This document shows positions 30,975 to 40,731 of a DNA stretch of 64,000 nt, piece by piece (the first letter of the stretch is position 1; each line of letters begins with the position of its first letter). Under the pieces are notes generated by a model. It was given only the letters and a program-made list of their open reading frames with translations, was not told the DNA's origin and made no database searches. The DNA is taken from positions 6,816,001 to 6,880,000 of the forward strand of contig NZ_CP097484.1 in assembly GCF_023546765.1 (NCBI RefSeq), in the 5' to 3' direction. The position numbers and the translations under genes were made by a program. This DNA comes from Methylobacterium tardum. Lineage in GTDB: Bacteria > Pseudomonadota > Alphaproteobacteria > Rhizobiales > Beijerinckiaceae.

Positions 30975-32492
30975 ATGAGCGACACCGATAGCGCCGCCCC
31001 GGCAGAGCCCCGTGAGATCGAGCTGAAGCTCGACTGCGCCGGTCCGGACCTGACTGCGCTCGCCGCCCATCCGCGGCTCCAGGGCGCTGCGGCCGTAGAC
31101 CCCGAGCTCCTGGTCACGACCTATTACGACACGCCGGGCCGTGACCTCCGGGCGGCGGGCCTGACCTTGCGCGTGCGCGCGAAGGGCGGCCGCTATATCC
31201 AGACCGTGAAGGCGGGCGGCGGCAATGTCGGCCTGTTCAACCGGGCCGAGTGGGAATCCGAGATCGCCGGCGAGACGCCGGACCCGGCGGCCTGGGCCGA
31301 GACCGCGGCAGAGCAGGTCCTGCGCGAGGCCGATGCGCCCCTGGAGCGTCTGTTCTCCACCGTGGTGAGGCGCCGCGAGATTCCGGTCGAGCAGGGCGCG
31401 TCGAAGATCCTGGTCACCCTGGACGAGGGCCGTGTCGAGGCCCCGACCGGCGATGCGCCGCTCTGCGAGATCGAGCTGGAGCTTCAGGAGGGCGACCCGG
31501 CCGACCTCTTCCTGGTCGCTCAGGGGCTCGCCGAGACCGTGCCGCTGCGCCTGTCGGTAAAGGCAAAGAGTGCGGTCGGCTTCGCGCTGCTCGACGGCAA
31601 GGGCCCGTCGATCGTCAAGGCAGAGACGCTGGACCTTCCCGAGGGCGCGAGCGCCGGCGACGTTTTCCGTCGTGTCGCGCGGGCCTGCCTACGCCACATG
31701 CGCCTCAACGAGACGGCGTTCCTGGAGGGCGGCCGGGCCCCCGAGGCGCTGCATCAGATCCGCGTGGCGCTGCGCCGGCTGCGCTCGGCCCTGTCGCTGT
31801 TCGCGCCCATGCTGGAGGGCGATCCGCGCGCGGAGGGCTTCAACGACGAGATCAAGCGGGTGACCGAGCCGTTCGGCCACGCCCGCAACCTCGATGTGTT
31901 CCTCGGGCACACGCTGCCGACTTTGGTCGAGGAGCGTCCGGATGATCAGGGTCTCGACGGCCTGCGCGAGCGGGCCGAGGCGGAGCGGGAGCGCGCCTAC
32001 GACGCGGTCCTCGCAACCCTGGAGAGCCCGCAATGGCGCGGCCTCATCATCGAGTTCGCCGGCTGGATCGAGACCGGCTCCTGGGCGGCACAGCCGGCAG
32101 CCAATGAGGACGGTCGCGATTTCGCGGCCCGCGTGCTCGACCGGGCTCGGCTGAGGCTCAAGAAGCGCGGTCGCGGCCTCAAGAAGCTCGACCCCCATAC
32201 CCGCCACCGTGCCCGGATCGCCGCGAAGAAGCTGCGCTACGGCGCGGAGTTCTTCGCCGGCCTCTTCCACAAGAAGAAGTCGCGGCGGCGGCAGGACAAG
32301 TTCGGGGCGGCCCTGTCGGACCTGCAGGACCATCTCGGCGTGCTGAACGATCAGGAGACCGCGCGCGCGATGACCGAGAGCCTGTCCGGGCCGCCGATGC
32401 CGGGTCCGGACGACCCGGGGGCACAGAAGCTGCTTGAGGCTGCCGCGGAAGCCCGGGCCGAGCTCCTCGACGTGAAGCCGTTCTGGCGCTGA
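30975..32492 (+). CDS. CYTH and CHAD domain protein (inorganic triphosphatase-like)
   Basis: 505 aa. The N-terminal CYTH domain begins at residue 13 with the ExExK tunnel motif EIELKLD, typical of triphosphate tunnel enzymes that bind polyphosphate or triphosphate. The C-terminal CHAD domain has the two His/Arg helical patches: ALHQIRVALRRLRSALSLF near residue 260 and HRARIAAKKLRYGAEFF near residue 415. CHAD binds polyphosphate. The start has AAAGAGGAG at ideal spacing. A YbdK-type ligase follows 90 bp later on the same strand. Confidence 0.92.
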   Translation: MSDTDSAAPAEPREIELKLDCAGPDLTALAAHPRLQGAAAVDPELLVTTYYDTPGRDLRAAGLTLRVRAKGGRYIQTVKAGGGNVGLFNRAEWESEIAGETPDPAAWAETAAEQVLREADAPLERLFSTVVRRREIPVEQGASKILVTLDEGRVEAPTGDAPLCEIELELQEGDPADLFLVAQGLAETVPLRLSVKAKSAVGFALLDGKGPSIVKAETLDLPEGASAGDVFRRVARACLRHMRLNETAFLEGGRAPEALHQIRVALRRLRSALSLFAPMLEGDPRAEGFNDEIKRVTEPFGHARNLDVFLGHTLPTLVEERPDDQGLDGLRERAEAERERAYDAVLATLESPQWRGLIIEFAGWIETGSWAAQPAANEDGRDFAARVLDRARLRLKKRGRGLKKLDPHTRHRARIAAKKLRYGAEFFAGLFHKKKSRRRQDKFGAALSDLQDHLGVLNDQETARAMTESLSGPPMPGPDDPGAQKLLEAAAEARAELLDVKPFWR

Positions 32493-32582
32493 CGCATCGC
32501 GCGCGCCGCCGCACGGTCCGGAACTCGGCCGGTGCGGTGGCGTTCGCCGGAAGGTCCGCCCGGGCGCGGGCAGGGAGCGCCG

Positions 32583-33749
32583 ATGGCCCACGCCTACAGG
32601 TTCGGTATCGAGGAGGAGTTCTTCCTCGCCGATGCGCGCACACGCGGGACGCCGCGCGCCGGGCTCCGGGCCTTCCACGCCGCCGTGCGGGCTCGCCTCG
32701 ACCATGCCGAACGCGAGCAGCTTCAGTCTCAGGTCGAGGTGGCCTCGCCGCCGAGCGCCGATGTCGCCGAGGCCAGGGAGCACCTCGCTGGCTTGCGGCA
32801 CAGCCTCGCGGAGATCGGCGCCGACCGGGGGGTGCTGCCCTTCGCGGCGGGCACGCACCCCACGGCGCGCTGGCGTGACCAGCGTCCCACCGACAAGGCG
32901 CGCTATCACGGCATCATGGCCGACCTCCGCATGCTGGGCCGGCGCAACCTCGTCTGCGGCCTTCATGTCCACGTGGAGGTTCCGGACCCTGAGGCGCGGA
33001 TCGGGCTGATCAACCGGCTGCTGCCGTTCCTGCCGGTGCTGCTGGCGCTGTCGACCTCATCGCCGTTCTGGCAGGGCCAGCAGACCGGGCTGGCCGGCTA
33101 CCGAATGCGCGCCTACGCCGAGTTGCCGCGGACCGGCGTGCCGGAGCTGTTCGCCGACGCGGCCGACTACGCCCGCTACGTCGACGTCATGACCAGGGCC
33201 GGAGCCATAGCGGATGCCAGCTACCTCTGGTGGCACCTGCGCGCCTCGCTCAAATATCCGACCCTCGAATTGCGGGTGGCCGACAGCTGCACGCGCCTCG
33301 ACGATGCGCTCTGCATCGCGTCGCTGTTCCGGTGTCTCGTACGGCACGTCGTGCGGGACCGGACCTGCAATGCCGGCCTGACCGCGGCTTCGCGGGGCTT
33401 CGTCATGGAGAACCTGTGGCGGGCCGAGCGCGACGGCATCCGGGCCACGCTCATCGATGAGGTCCGCGCTGAAGCGGTACCCTTGGTCACGTGCGTCGAT
33501 GATGTGCTGGGCCTGATCGCCGAGGACGCAGACGCCCTGCATTGCGCCGAGGCCTGCGGACACGCCCGCACGATCGCGGCCGAAGGGACGAGCGCGGATC
33601 GCCAGATGGCCGTGTTCGCGGCAGCGCGCCGGTCCGGAGCCACGGAGCGCGCAGCGCTATCGGCGGTGGTGGACCATCTCGCCGACGAGACCGCCGCCGG
33701 CACGACGCCCGGGCCTGGGGGGCACCCGAACAACGTTCCGGCGGCGTGA
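32583..33749 (+). CDS. YbdK-type carboxylate-amine (glutamate-cysteine-like) ligase
   Basis: 388-aa ATP-grasp-related ligase of the GCS2 family. FGIEEEFFL at residue 8 is the family start, CGLHVHVEVPD near residue 124 and LELRVADSCT near residue 230 form the active site. YbdK in E. coli has weak gamma-glutamylcysteine ligase activity; the physiological substrate is uncertain. GCAGGGAGC precedes the ATG. It probably forms a unit with the CYTH-CHAD gene 90 bp upstream. Confidence 0.87.
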   Translation: MAHAYRFGIEEEFFLADARTRGTPRAGLRAFHAAVRARLDHAEREQLQSQVEVASPPSADVAEAREHLAGLRHSLAEIGADRGVLPFAAGTHPTARWRDQRPTDKARYHGIMADLRMLGRRNLVCGLHVHVEVPDPEARIGLINRLLPFLPVLLALSTSSPFWQGQQTGLAGYRMRAYAELPRTGVPELFADAADYARYVDVMTRAGAIADASYLWWHLRASLKYPTLELRVADSCTRLDDALCIASLFRCLVRHVVRDRTCNAGLTAASRGFVMENLWRAERDGIRATLIDEVRAEAVPLVTCVDDVLGLIAEDADALHCAEACGHARTIAAEGTSADRQMAVFAAARRSGATERAALSAVVDHLADETAAGTTPGPGGHPNNVPAA

Positions 33750-34024
33750 CGACGGGACAGGATCCGGCTGAGGGGGGTGTCGGAGCCTGCGATCCGCCGA
33801 CCGCGCTTTGACAGCGCGGTTGTCACGATGAGTCGCACACGCATGTTGCCGAAGCGTGTCTATTCGCCGAAACGATGATCGATTTGCCTATATTCGGCAA
33901 AGCCAACCGTCTGTCATCTGCCCATACCAGTGTTGCGTCGACGGCCTGCAGCGCAGCGGCTTCCCTCGCAGCCGCGCTCTGCTATCCCTCACGCGTTTTC
34001 CGCAGCCATTCGCGATCATCCGGC

Positions 34025-34486
34025 ATGAGCCTCCTGCGCGACATCATCGGCCGAGTTGGCCGCACCGTGACCGCTTACGCGGGCGATAAGGCGCTGATGC
34101 TCGCCGCCGTCTCGGCGGCCGCCAACGTCATCGTGGCCGACGGCGAGGTCGCCGGTCGGGAATTCGACGCTGCCCTTCAGGGCCTTCGCGCCGATCCGGT
34201 GCTGATGAAGGGCTACGACGCGCTGATGCTGGAGACCGAGCTCTACGAAGGGATCGCCCGGGCGCGCACCCGCCTCGGTCGTGCCGAGAACCTGCGCCAT
34301 GTCGGGGCGATCTCCGAGCGACCGGCGATCCAGCGCGAGAACGTGTTCCTGATCGCCGCGGATGTCGCCGATCAGGACGGGATCAGCAACATCGAGGCGA
34401 GCGCCCTCGGTGAGATCGCGGCGGCGCTGCGTGTTGACGGCGTCGGGCTCCTTCGAGCCAATCCGGTCCGCCATCCGCCAGCCTGA
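34025..34486 (+). CDS. TerB-like protein
   Basis: 153 aa, soluble and helical. The core AAVSAAANVIVADGEVAGREFDA (paired acidic ends of a metal-binding helix) and AADVADQDGISNIEASALGEI are the two TerB motifs. In tellurite-resistance loci TerB is a metal-binding scaffold, but here no other ter gene is present, so this is a stand-alone TerB, a common situation. Separated by 275 bp from the ligase and 107 bp from the hydrolase. Confidence 0.78.
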   Translation: MSLLRDIIGRVGRTVTAYAGDKALMLAAVSAAANVIVADGEVAGREFDAALQGLRADPVLMKGYDALMLETELYEGIARARTRLGRAENLRHVGAISERPAIQRENVFLIAADVADQDGISNIEASALGEIAAALRVDGVGLLRANPVRHPPA

Positions 34487-34593
34487 CCGGTGCGGTTGGC
34501 ATCGGCGTTGCTGGAGGCGCGCGCGTCGCTGAGACGGCGGCGTCTCCTCACAAAGCACTTGTCCCACGGCATCGCGCCGTGAAAGGAACCGGC

Positions 34594-35871
34594 ATGGCCG
34601 AGACGATCCCGAGCAAGACCCACAACCTGCGCGCCGATGGCACGCGGCTCTGGTCCACGATTCTGGAAACCGCCGCGTTCGGCGGCACGCCCGCCGGCGG
34701 CATCAACCGGCTGACCCTTTCGCCCGAGGATGGGCGGGTGCGCGACTGGTTCCGAGACGCCTGCGAGGCAGCCGAGCTGACGGTCTCGGTCGACGCGCTC
34801 GGCACCCAATACGCCCTCCGGCCCGGCCGCGACATGAGCCGGAAGCCGATCGCCTTCGGATCGCATCTCGACACCCAGCCCACCGGCGGGAAGTTCGATG
34901 GCGTTCTCGGTGTCCTGGCCGGTCTCGAAGTGATGCGCAGTCTGAACGACGCCAACATCGAGACCGAGGCACCGCTGATGGTGGTGAACTGGACCAACGA
35001 GGAGGGCTCGCGCTTCGCCCCCGCCATGATGGCCTCGGCCGCCTATGCCGGCGAGTTCACCACCGACGCGATCCTGGCCAAGCGCGACGCGGCCGGCACG
35101 ACGGTCGCTGAGGCCCTGGACGCCATCGGCTACCGCGGCGGCGAGGCCGTGGGCGCGCAGGAGATCGGCGCGTTCGTCGAACTGCACATTGAGCAGGGGC
35201 CGATCCTGGAGGCGGAGGGCAAAACCATCGGCGTGGTCGAGGGCGGCCAGGGCATCATGTGGTTCGACGGCGTGATCACGGGTTTCGAGAGCCACGCCGG
35301 CACCACGCCGATGCCGCGCCGCCGGGACGCGCTGCTGGCCCTGTCGGAGTTCGCGCTGGCCGCCGAGCGGATCGCCCTGGCGCACGCGCCCTCGGCGGTG
35401 GCGACGATCGGCGAGGCCGCGATCCTGGCCCCCTCCCGCAACGTCGTGCCGGGCCGGGTCGCCTTCACGGTAGACGTGCGCGACCCGCGCTCAGAGACCC
35501 TCGACGCGATGGAGGCGGCACTCCAGGAGGCGGCGGCCGAGATCGCGGCGCGGCGCAAGCTCGAGATCGCGCTGAACCGGATCTGGCGGAAGGAGCCGGT
35601 TCCGTTCGACGCCGCCATCGTGGCGGCCATCGACCAAGCCGCCGAAGGGCTGGGGCATGCCCGCCGCCGGATCATCTCGGGCGCCGGCCACGATGCCTGC
35701 AATCTCGCCGGCAAGGTGCCGGCTGCGATGATCTTCGTGCCCTGCAAGGACGGGATCAGCCACAACGAGGCGGAATCCGCGACCCAGAGCGACTGCGCGG
35801 CCGGAGCCGACGTGCTGCTGCAGACGGTGCTGCGGCTCGCCAACGCCCCAAAAGCGGCGACGGCCGCCTGA
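34594..35871 (+). CDS. M20-family amidohydrolase (allantoate/N-carbamoyl-L-amino acid hydrolase type)
   Basis: 425-aa zinc hydrolase. Metal ligands are in GSHLDTQPTGGKFDG near residue 88, NWTNEEGSRF near residue 130, VELHIEQGP near residue 195, and the C-terminal SGAGHDACNLA and GISHNEAE blocks. This set belongs to the HyuC/AllC branch that hydrolyses ureido groups; allantoate, ureidoglycolate and N-carbamoyl amino acids are all possible. The ATG at 34594 is preceded by AAAGGA, which decides it over the GTG at 34579. No purine or hydantoin genes are adjacent. Confidence 0.86.
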   Translation: MAETIPSKTHNLRADGTRLWSTILETAAFGGTPAGGINRLTLSPEDGRVRDWFRDACEAAELTVSVDALGTQYALRPGRDMSRKPIAFGSHLDTQPTGGKFDGVLGVLAGLEVMRSLNDANIETEAPLMVVNWTNEEGSRFAPAMMASAAYAGEFTTDAILAKRDAAGTTVAEALDAIGYRGGEAVGAQEIGAFVELHIEQGPILEAEGKTIGVVEGGQGIMWFDGVITGFESHAGTTPMPRRRDALLALSEFALAAERIALAHAPSAVATIGEAAILAPSRNVVPGRVAFTVDVRDPRSETLDAMEAALQEAAAEIAARRKLEIALNRIWRKEPVPFDAAIVAAIDQAAEGLGHARRRIISGAGHDACNLAGKVPAAMIFVPCKDGISHNEAESATQSDCAAGADVLLQTVLRLANAPKAATAA

Positions 35872-35973
35872 CCGGCCGGAGCGTGGTCCGGATCGCCGCA
35901 GCCGGTGCGGCGCTTCGGAACACGTCGGGTCGCCCGGTGTGCGAAAGCGTAAAAATCCCTTAAGGACCATCGC

Positions 35974-37257
35974 ATGAGCGCGCGATCGTACCGCGACGCC
36001 AAGGGCCGGCCGCTCGTCGCGGTCACCGGCATCGGCGTCGTCTCCTCCCTCGGCCAGGGCCAGACGGACACCTGGGCCGCCATGACCGAGGGCCGGTCCG
36101 GGATCCACGCCATCGGTCGGTTCCCCACGGACGGCCTGCGCACGCGCATCGCCGGCACGGTGGATTTCCTGAACACCGACCCGCTGGTGGCGCCGCTGCT
36201 GTCCGAGCGCTTCGCTGCCGTCGCTGCCGAGGAGGCGGTGGCGCAGTCCGGGATCGGGACCAAGGGCGATTTCCCGGGGGCGCTGTTCATCGCGGTGCCG
36301 CCGGTCGAGATGGAGTGGCCGCAGCGGCAGGCTCTGGCTGAGGCCGCCGGCTGCGACGGGCCGGTCGATTATGCCGGCCTGCTCCGGGCCGCCGCAACGC
36401 GCCGGTTCGATCCCTGGCATGACCTGTTCATCTTCGGCACCGTCGCCGACCGGATCGCCGACCGCTTCGGCACCAAGGGCTCGCCGATCTCGCTGTCGAC
36501 CGCCTGCTCGTCGGGCGCCACCGCCATCCAACTCGGCGTCGAGGCAATCCGGCGCGGCGAGACCGCGGCGGCGCTCTGCATCGGAACCGACGGGTCGGTA
36601 AATCCCGAATCACTGATCCGCTTCTCGCTGCTCTCGGCACTCTCGACCCGCAACGACGATCCGGCAGCGGCCTCGAAGCCGTTCTCGAAGGACCGCGACG
36701 GCTTCGTCATGGGCGAGGGCGCGGCGGCTCTGGTCCTCGAGGACGCGGAGGCCGCCGCCGCCCGGGGCGCCGCGATCCTCGGCTACGTCCTCGGCTGCGG
36801 CGAGAAGGGCGACGGCTTCCACCGCACCCGCTCCAGCCCGGACGGGGCGCCGATCATCGCGGCAATCCGGGCGAGCCTGGAGGATGCCGGGATCGGGGCC
36901 GACGCGATCGACACGGTCAACGCCCACGGCACCTCGACGCCGGAGAACGACAAGATGGAGGGCCTCGGTCTCGGGGCCGTCTTCGGCGCCCGGGCCGCCA
37001 CCCTGCCGGTGACGTCCAACAAGTCGATGATCGGCCATACCCTCACCGCCGCCGGGGCCATCGAGGCGGCCGTGTCGCTGCTGACGCTGCGGAACGGCCG
37101 GATCCCGCCGACCATCAACCATCGGGTGCCGGATCCGACAATCGGTCTTGACGTCGCCGAGACCGCCCGCGATCTGCCGGTCCGCACGGTGCTGTCGAAC
37201 TCCTTCGGGTTCGGCGGCCAGAACACCTGCCTGGTCTTCGGCGCGGAACCGGCGTGA
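35974..37257 (+). CDS. Beta-ketoacyl-ACP synthase, FabF/XL type
   Basis: 427 aa thiolase-fold condensing enzyme. The catalytic Cys is in [10 protein letters not shown] near residue 172, the two His in [12 protein letters not shown] near residue 312 and [14 protein letters not shown] near residue 350, and the GFGGQN end is typical. [16 protein letters not shown] resembles the FabF paralogues used for very-long-chain (C26-C28) fatty acids of rhizobial lipid A. Four later genes (SDR, dehydrogenase, acyltransferase) fit that pathway. AAGGA precedes the ATG. Its stop overlaps the FabG GTG by 4 bp. Confidence 0.88.
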   Translation: MSARSYRDAKGRPLVAVTGIGVVSSLGQGQTDTWAAMTEGRSGIHAIGRFPTDGLRTRIAGTVDFLNTDPLVAPLLSERFAAVAAEEAVAQSGIGTKGDFPGALFIAVPPVEMEWPQRQALAEAAGCDGPVDYAGLLRAAATRRFDPWHDLFIFGTVADRIADRFGTKGSPISLSTACSSGATAIQLGVEAIRRGETAAALCIGTDGSVNPESLIRFSLLSALSTRNDDPAAASKPFSKDRDGFVMGEGAAALVLEDAEAAAARGAAILGYVLGCGEKGDGFHRTRSSPDGAPIIAAIRASLEDAGIGADAIDTVNAHGTSTPENDKMEGLGLGAVFGARAATLPVTSNKSMIGHTLTAAGAIEAAVSLLTLRNGRIPPTINHRVPDPTIGLDVAETARDLPVRTVLSNSFGFGGQNTCLVFGAEPA

Positions 37258-38021
37258 GCGGCGTGACCACCCCGCGCCGGGTCCTCGTCACCGGCGGCGC
37301 CTCCGGGATCGGCGCGGCGATCGTGCGCGCGCTCGCCGGTGCGGGTCACGCGGTCGACTTCACCTATCGCGCCTCGGCCGACGCGGCGGAGACTCTGCTT
37401 ACCGATCTGCGCGCGGCGCATCCGGATCGCGCCTTCGCGGCCCATGCCCTGGACCTCGCCGACAAGGCGGCGCTCGACGGCTTCTGCGAGACCGCGGAGG
37501 CGGCGGGCTATTACGGGCTGGTCCACAACGCGGGCCAATCCTGCGATGCGCTCGCGGCCATGCTCGATCAGGAGCGCGCCGAGGCCGCCATGCAGGTCAA
37601 CTTCTTCTCGCTGACCCGCCTCGCGAAGGCCCTTGTGCGCGAGATGACCCGGGCGCGGTCCGGCCGGATCGTGGCGATCGGCTCGGTCGCCGCGCTGCGG
37701 GCCAATGCCGGTAACGCCGCCTACGCGGCGACCAAGGGCGCGCTCATCGCCTATTGCCGGACCCTCGCCATCGAGACGGCCAAGCGCGGCGTCACGGTCA
37801 ACGTGATCGCGCCGGGCTTCGTCGACACCGCCATGATGGAGCGCTACGCCGCGTATCGAGACGGTATGGAGCGCCAGATCCCCGCGGGCCGCTTCGCGCG
37901 TCCCGACGATGTCGCCGCGCTCGCAGCCTTCCTGCTCGGCGATGGGGCTTCCTACATCACCGGGGCCGTGCTGCCCGTCGATGGCGGCCTGACCGCCATG
38001 ATGGGCGTGCATCGGACCTGA
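37254..38021 (+). CDS. FabG-like short-chain dehydrogenase/reductase
   Basis: 255 aa. Cofactor motif TGGASGIG at residue 13, NAG near residue 91, catalytic Ser in IGSVAALRA near residue 141 and YAATK near residue 156, and the end GAVLPVDGG. This is the 3-oxoacyl-ACP reductase type. It starts with a GTG inside the stop of the FabF gene, so the two are coupled and probably supply consecutive steps of the same elongation cycle. Specificity for very-long-chain substrates is inferred from the neighbours. Confidence 0.88.
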   Translation: MSGVTTPRRVLVTGGASGIGAAIVRALAGAGHAVDFTYRASADAAETLLTDLRAAHPDRAFAAHALDLADKAALDGFCETAEAAGYYGLVHNAGQSCDALAAMLDQERAEAAMQVNFFSLTRLAKALVREMTRARSGRIVAIGSVAALRANAGNAAYAATKGALIAYCRTLAIETAKRGVTVNVIAPGFVDTAMMERYAAYRDGMERQIPAGRFARPDDVAALAAFLLGDGASYITGAVLPVDGGLTAMMGVHRT

Positions 38022-38054
38022 CCGGTGACGCCGCCGAACCGGACCACCCTGCCG

Positions 38055-38339
38055 ATGCGCGCCCGCCTCGCTCTCCCTGTCGCTCTCTGCATCGCGCCGC
38101 TCGCGGCGGATCCAGCCTTGGCCGAGCCGGAGACGTACCGCATCTCGGGCCTTGCGCCCGGCGAGGCTCTGAGCATCCGCGCGGAGCCCGACCCGTCGGC
38201 CGAGCAGATCGGCGAGATCCGGTCGCGCGCCCTGGTTTTCGGCTGCACCAACGAGACCCCGAGCCGCACCACGTGGTGCCGGGTCAAGGCCGGCCGGGTT
38301 CTGGGCTGGGCTCGGCGACGCTACCTGGCGCCGGACTAG
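38055..38339 (+). CDS. Secreted SH3-like (SH3b) small protein
   Basis: 94 aa from the ATG at 38055. A signal peptide (ARLALPVALCIAPLAADPALA) precedes a single bacterial SH3-like domain: LSIRAEPDPSAEQIGEIR near residue 45 and WCRVKAGRVLGWARRRYL at the end. Such domains bind peptidoglycan or act as small periplasmic scaffolds. An upstream GTG at 38025 would add 10 residues. It sits between the SDR and the XL-type dehydrogenase and is not an expected member of the fatty-acid pathway. Confidence 0.7.
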   Translation: MRARLALPVALCIAPLAADPALAEPETYRISGLAPGEALSIRAEPDPSAEQIGEIRSRALVFGCTNETPSRTTWCRVKAGRVLGWARRRYLAPD

Positions 38340-38414
38340 CGGCGGGTTCCGAGGCCCGACCTTCCCTGAGATGCACGAACCGCGTCGCCGCGCCGCCAAC
38401 GGAAAACAACGCTT

Positions 38415-39437
38415 ATGCAAGCCCTTCAGCTGTTCGGTGACCGCGATCTGCGCCTGAGCGAGATCGAAGCGCCGCCCGCGCCCGGCGCCGGCGAGGTGCA
38501 GGTCCGGATCCGCGCGGTCGGCCTCAACTTCATCGACGTCTGGGGTTTCCGCGGCATGGCCTTCGCCAAGCGGAAGATGCCGCTGATCGTCGGGGCCGAG
38601 GCCGCCGGGATCATCGAGTCGGTGGGGGAGGGCGTCGCCGATCTCGCGCCTGGCGACCGGGTCGTGCCCTACGGCGCCATGACCTGCGGGCGGTGCCGCG
38701 CCTGTCGCGAGGGCCGCGACAACCTCTGCGAGGATGTCTCGGGGGTCATGGGCTTTCACCTCGACGGGTTTTCCCGCGAGCGTGTGACGATGCCGGCGCG
38801 GCTGGTCGTGAAGGTGCCGGACGGCGTCAGCGACACCGACGCGGCCTGCGCGGGCATCGCCTTCGGGACGGTCCAGCACATGCTCTTCGACAATGCCCGG
38901 CTGGAGCCCGGCGAGAGCGTGCTGATCCATGCCGGCGGCTCGGGGATCGGCACCGCAGCGATCCGCATGGCCAAGGCGATCGGCTGCACGGTCTACACGA
39001 CGGTCGGAGACGACGAGAAGGGCCGCAAGGCCGCCGAACTCGGCGCGGACCACGTGATCAACTACCGCACCGAGCGCTTCGAGGGCGAGGTCCGCCGCCT
39101 GACCAAGCGCAAGGGTGTCGACGTGGTGTTCGAGCATGTCGGGGCCGACACCTGGAACGGCTCCCTGCTGTGCCTGAAGCGCGGCGGCCGGCTCGTCACC
39201 TGCGGGTCGACCTCCGGCGTCTCGGCGACCATGAACCTGATGCAGCTGTTCCAGCAGCAGTACCGGATCACCGGCTCGTTCGGATGCTCGCTCGCCAACA
39301 TCCGCCAGTCACTCGACAAGATGGCGGCCGGCATCCGGCCGGTGGTGGATACCGTCTACCCGCTGGCCGACTTCGCGCAGGGCCTGGAGCGGCTGGAATC
39401 GCGCCGGGTGTTCGGGAAAATCCTCGTCAGCCTCTGA
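38415..39437 (+). CDS. Zinc-binding alcohol dehydrogenase, XL-cluster type
   Basis: 340-aa MDR-family oxidoreductase. GroES-like N-terminal half with GAEAAGIIESVG and the structural-zinc Cys run CGRCRACREGRDNLC near residue 98, and a Rossmann half with HAGGSGIGTAAIRMAKAIG near residue 168. Its position between a fatty-acid synthase pair and LpxXL matches adh2XL of rhizobial lipid A gene sets, where its exact step in very-long-chain acyl synthesis is not settled. A class C repeat follows. Confidence 0.82.
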   Translation: MQALQLFGDRDLRLSEIEAPPAPGAGEVQVRIRAVGLNFIDVWGFRGMAFAKRKMPLIVGAEAAGIIESVGEGVADLAPGDRVVPYGAMTCGRCRACREGRDNLCEDVSGVMGFHLDGFSRERVTMPARLVVKVPDGVSDTDAACAGIAFGTVQHMLFDNARLEPGESVLIHAGGSGIGTAAIRMAKAIGCTVYTTVGDDEKGRKAAELGADHVINYRTERFEGEVRRLTKRKGVDVVFEHVGADTWNGSLLCLKRGGRLVTCGSTSGVSATMNLMQLFQQQYRITGSFGCSLANIRQSLDKMAAGIRPVVDTVYPLADFAQGLERLESRRVFGKILVSL

Positions 39438-39462
39438 TTGGAGGCTACGCCGCACACGCGCT

Positions 39463-39573
39463 GTCATCCCGGGGCCGCGCAGCGGAGCCCGGGATCCACA
39501 ACCGCCGGCGAGCCGGATCCTGGCCTGCCTGTGGTTCTGGGTTCCGGGCTCGCCTGCGGCGCCCCGGAACGAC
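39463..39573. repeat. Palindromic element, class C, copy 2
   Basis: GTCATCCCGGGGC at the left end pairs with GCCCCGGAACGAC at the right end, with inner GAGCCCGGGATCC/GGGTTCCGGGCTC arms. It separates the dehydrogenase from the acyltransferase gene. Confidence 0.8.
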
Positions 39574-39707
39574 GGCGCAGAACCGGATCTATCCGCGAGG
39601 ATCAACGTCGGGGCGTCCGCCGCCATTTCGCACTGCAGGAGACATGGCTTAAGCTTCGCCCTACGGACGCGTCGGGGGGCCGCCCGTGTCAGGCCCAGGA
39701 TTCGATT

Positions 39708-40724
39708 GTGCTGCGTCTCGCTCTCCTGTTGAAACGGTCGTATCCGCGCCTCGCCGGCTTCGCCACCATTCCCCTGATCCGAGCGCTGGTCTGGCTCGCG
39801 CGGGTCCTCGGGCCGCAGCGATCGACCGCCCTCGGGGCCGCGTTGCTGCGTGTGGTCGGCCCGCTCCTGCCGGCACACCGCACCGCCCTGGCCAATCTCC
39901 GGGCCGCCTTTCCGGAGAAGACCGAGGCGGAGCGGAAGCGGATCGCCCTTGAGGCCTGGGACAACCTCGGCCGGACCGGCGCCGAGTACGCCCATCTCGA
40001 CAGCCTGTTCGACTACGATCCCGAGGCCACGGCGCCCACGCGGACCGAGGTCGCGGGGATCGAGCATTTCTTCGCCCTGCGCGACGACGGCGAGCCGGGC
40101 CTGATCTTCTCGGCGCATCTGGCCAATTGGGAGCTGCCGGCCATCTGCGCGGCCCGCTTCGGCCTGGACGCGACCGCCGTGTTCCGACCGCCCAACAATC
40201 CGGCCGCGGCCCGCCTCGTCCAGGAGGTCCGCCGCCGGTCCATGGGCGGGCTGGCCGCCTCGACGCCGGGCGCCGTGTTCGCCATGCGCGATGTCGTCGC
40301 GAATGGGGGGCACCTCGGTCAGCTCATCGACCAGCACTTCACCCGCGGCGTCGTGGTCCAGTTCCTCGGTCGGCCGTGCCTTGCCAACCCGCTGCTGGCC
40401 AAGCTCGCCCGGCACTACGAGTGCCCGGTGCACGGCGTCCGCGTCGTTCGGCTGCCCGAAGGGCGCTTCCGTCTGGAACTGACGCCACCCCTCGACCTGC
40501 CGCGCGCCTCCGACGGGACCATCGACGTGGCGGGCGCCATGCAGGCGATGACGGCCGTGGTCGAGAGCTGGGTGCGCGAGAATCCCGGCCAGTGGCTCTG
40601 GATGCACCGGCGCTGGCGCCCGGACATGCTGCCGAAGCCGAGGCCGACCTCGACGGCGCCTCAACCGATGGTAGATGGCTCTCAAGCCAACGTGATTTCA
40701 CAGACGGCGTCCCAGACGTTCTGA
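39708..40724 (+). CDS. lpxXL: Lysophospholipid/lipid A acyltransferase, LpxXL-like
   Basis: 338-aa inner-membrane acyltransferase of the HtrB/LpxL family. An N-terminal membrane helix region (RLALLLKRSYPRLAGF) is followed by the HX4E motif FSAHLANWELP near residue 137, and LGRPC and QWLWMHRRWRP near residue 300. The GTG at 39708 with AGGA seven bases upstream is chosen because the frame before it runs through a repeat. With the upstream dehydrogenase and FabF/FabG it fits the transfer of a very-long-chain hydroxy acid to lipid A. Confidence 0.85.
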   Translation: MLRLALLLKRSYPRLAGFATIPLIRALVWLARVLGPQRSTALGAALLRVVGPLLPAHRTALANLRAAFPEKTEAERKRIALEAWDNLGRTGAEYAHLDSLFDYDPEATAPTRTEVAGIEHFFALRDDGEPGLIFSAHLANWELPAICAARFGLDATAVFRPPNNPAAARLVQEVRRRSMGGLAASTPGAVFAMRDVVANGGHLGQLIDQHFTRGVVVQFLGRPCLANPLLAKLARHYECPVHGVRVVRLPEGRFRLELTPPLDLPRASDGTIDVAGAMQAMTAVVESWVRENPGQWLWMHRRWRPDMLPKPRPTSTAPQPMVDGSQANVISQTASQTF

Positions 40725-40731
40725 TACCCGA

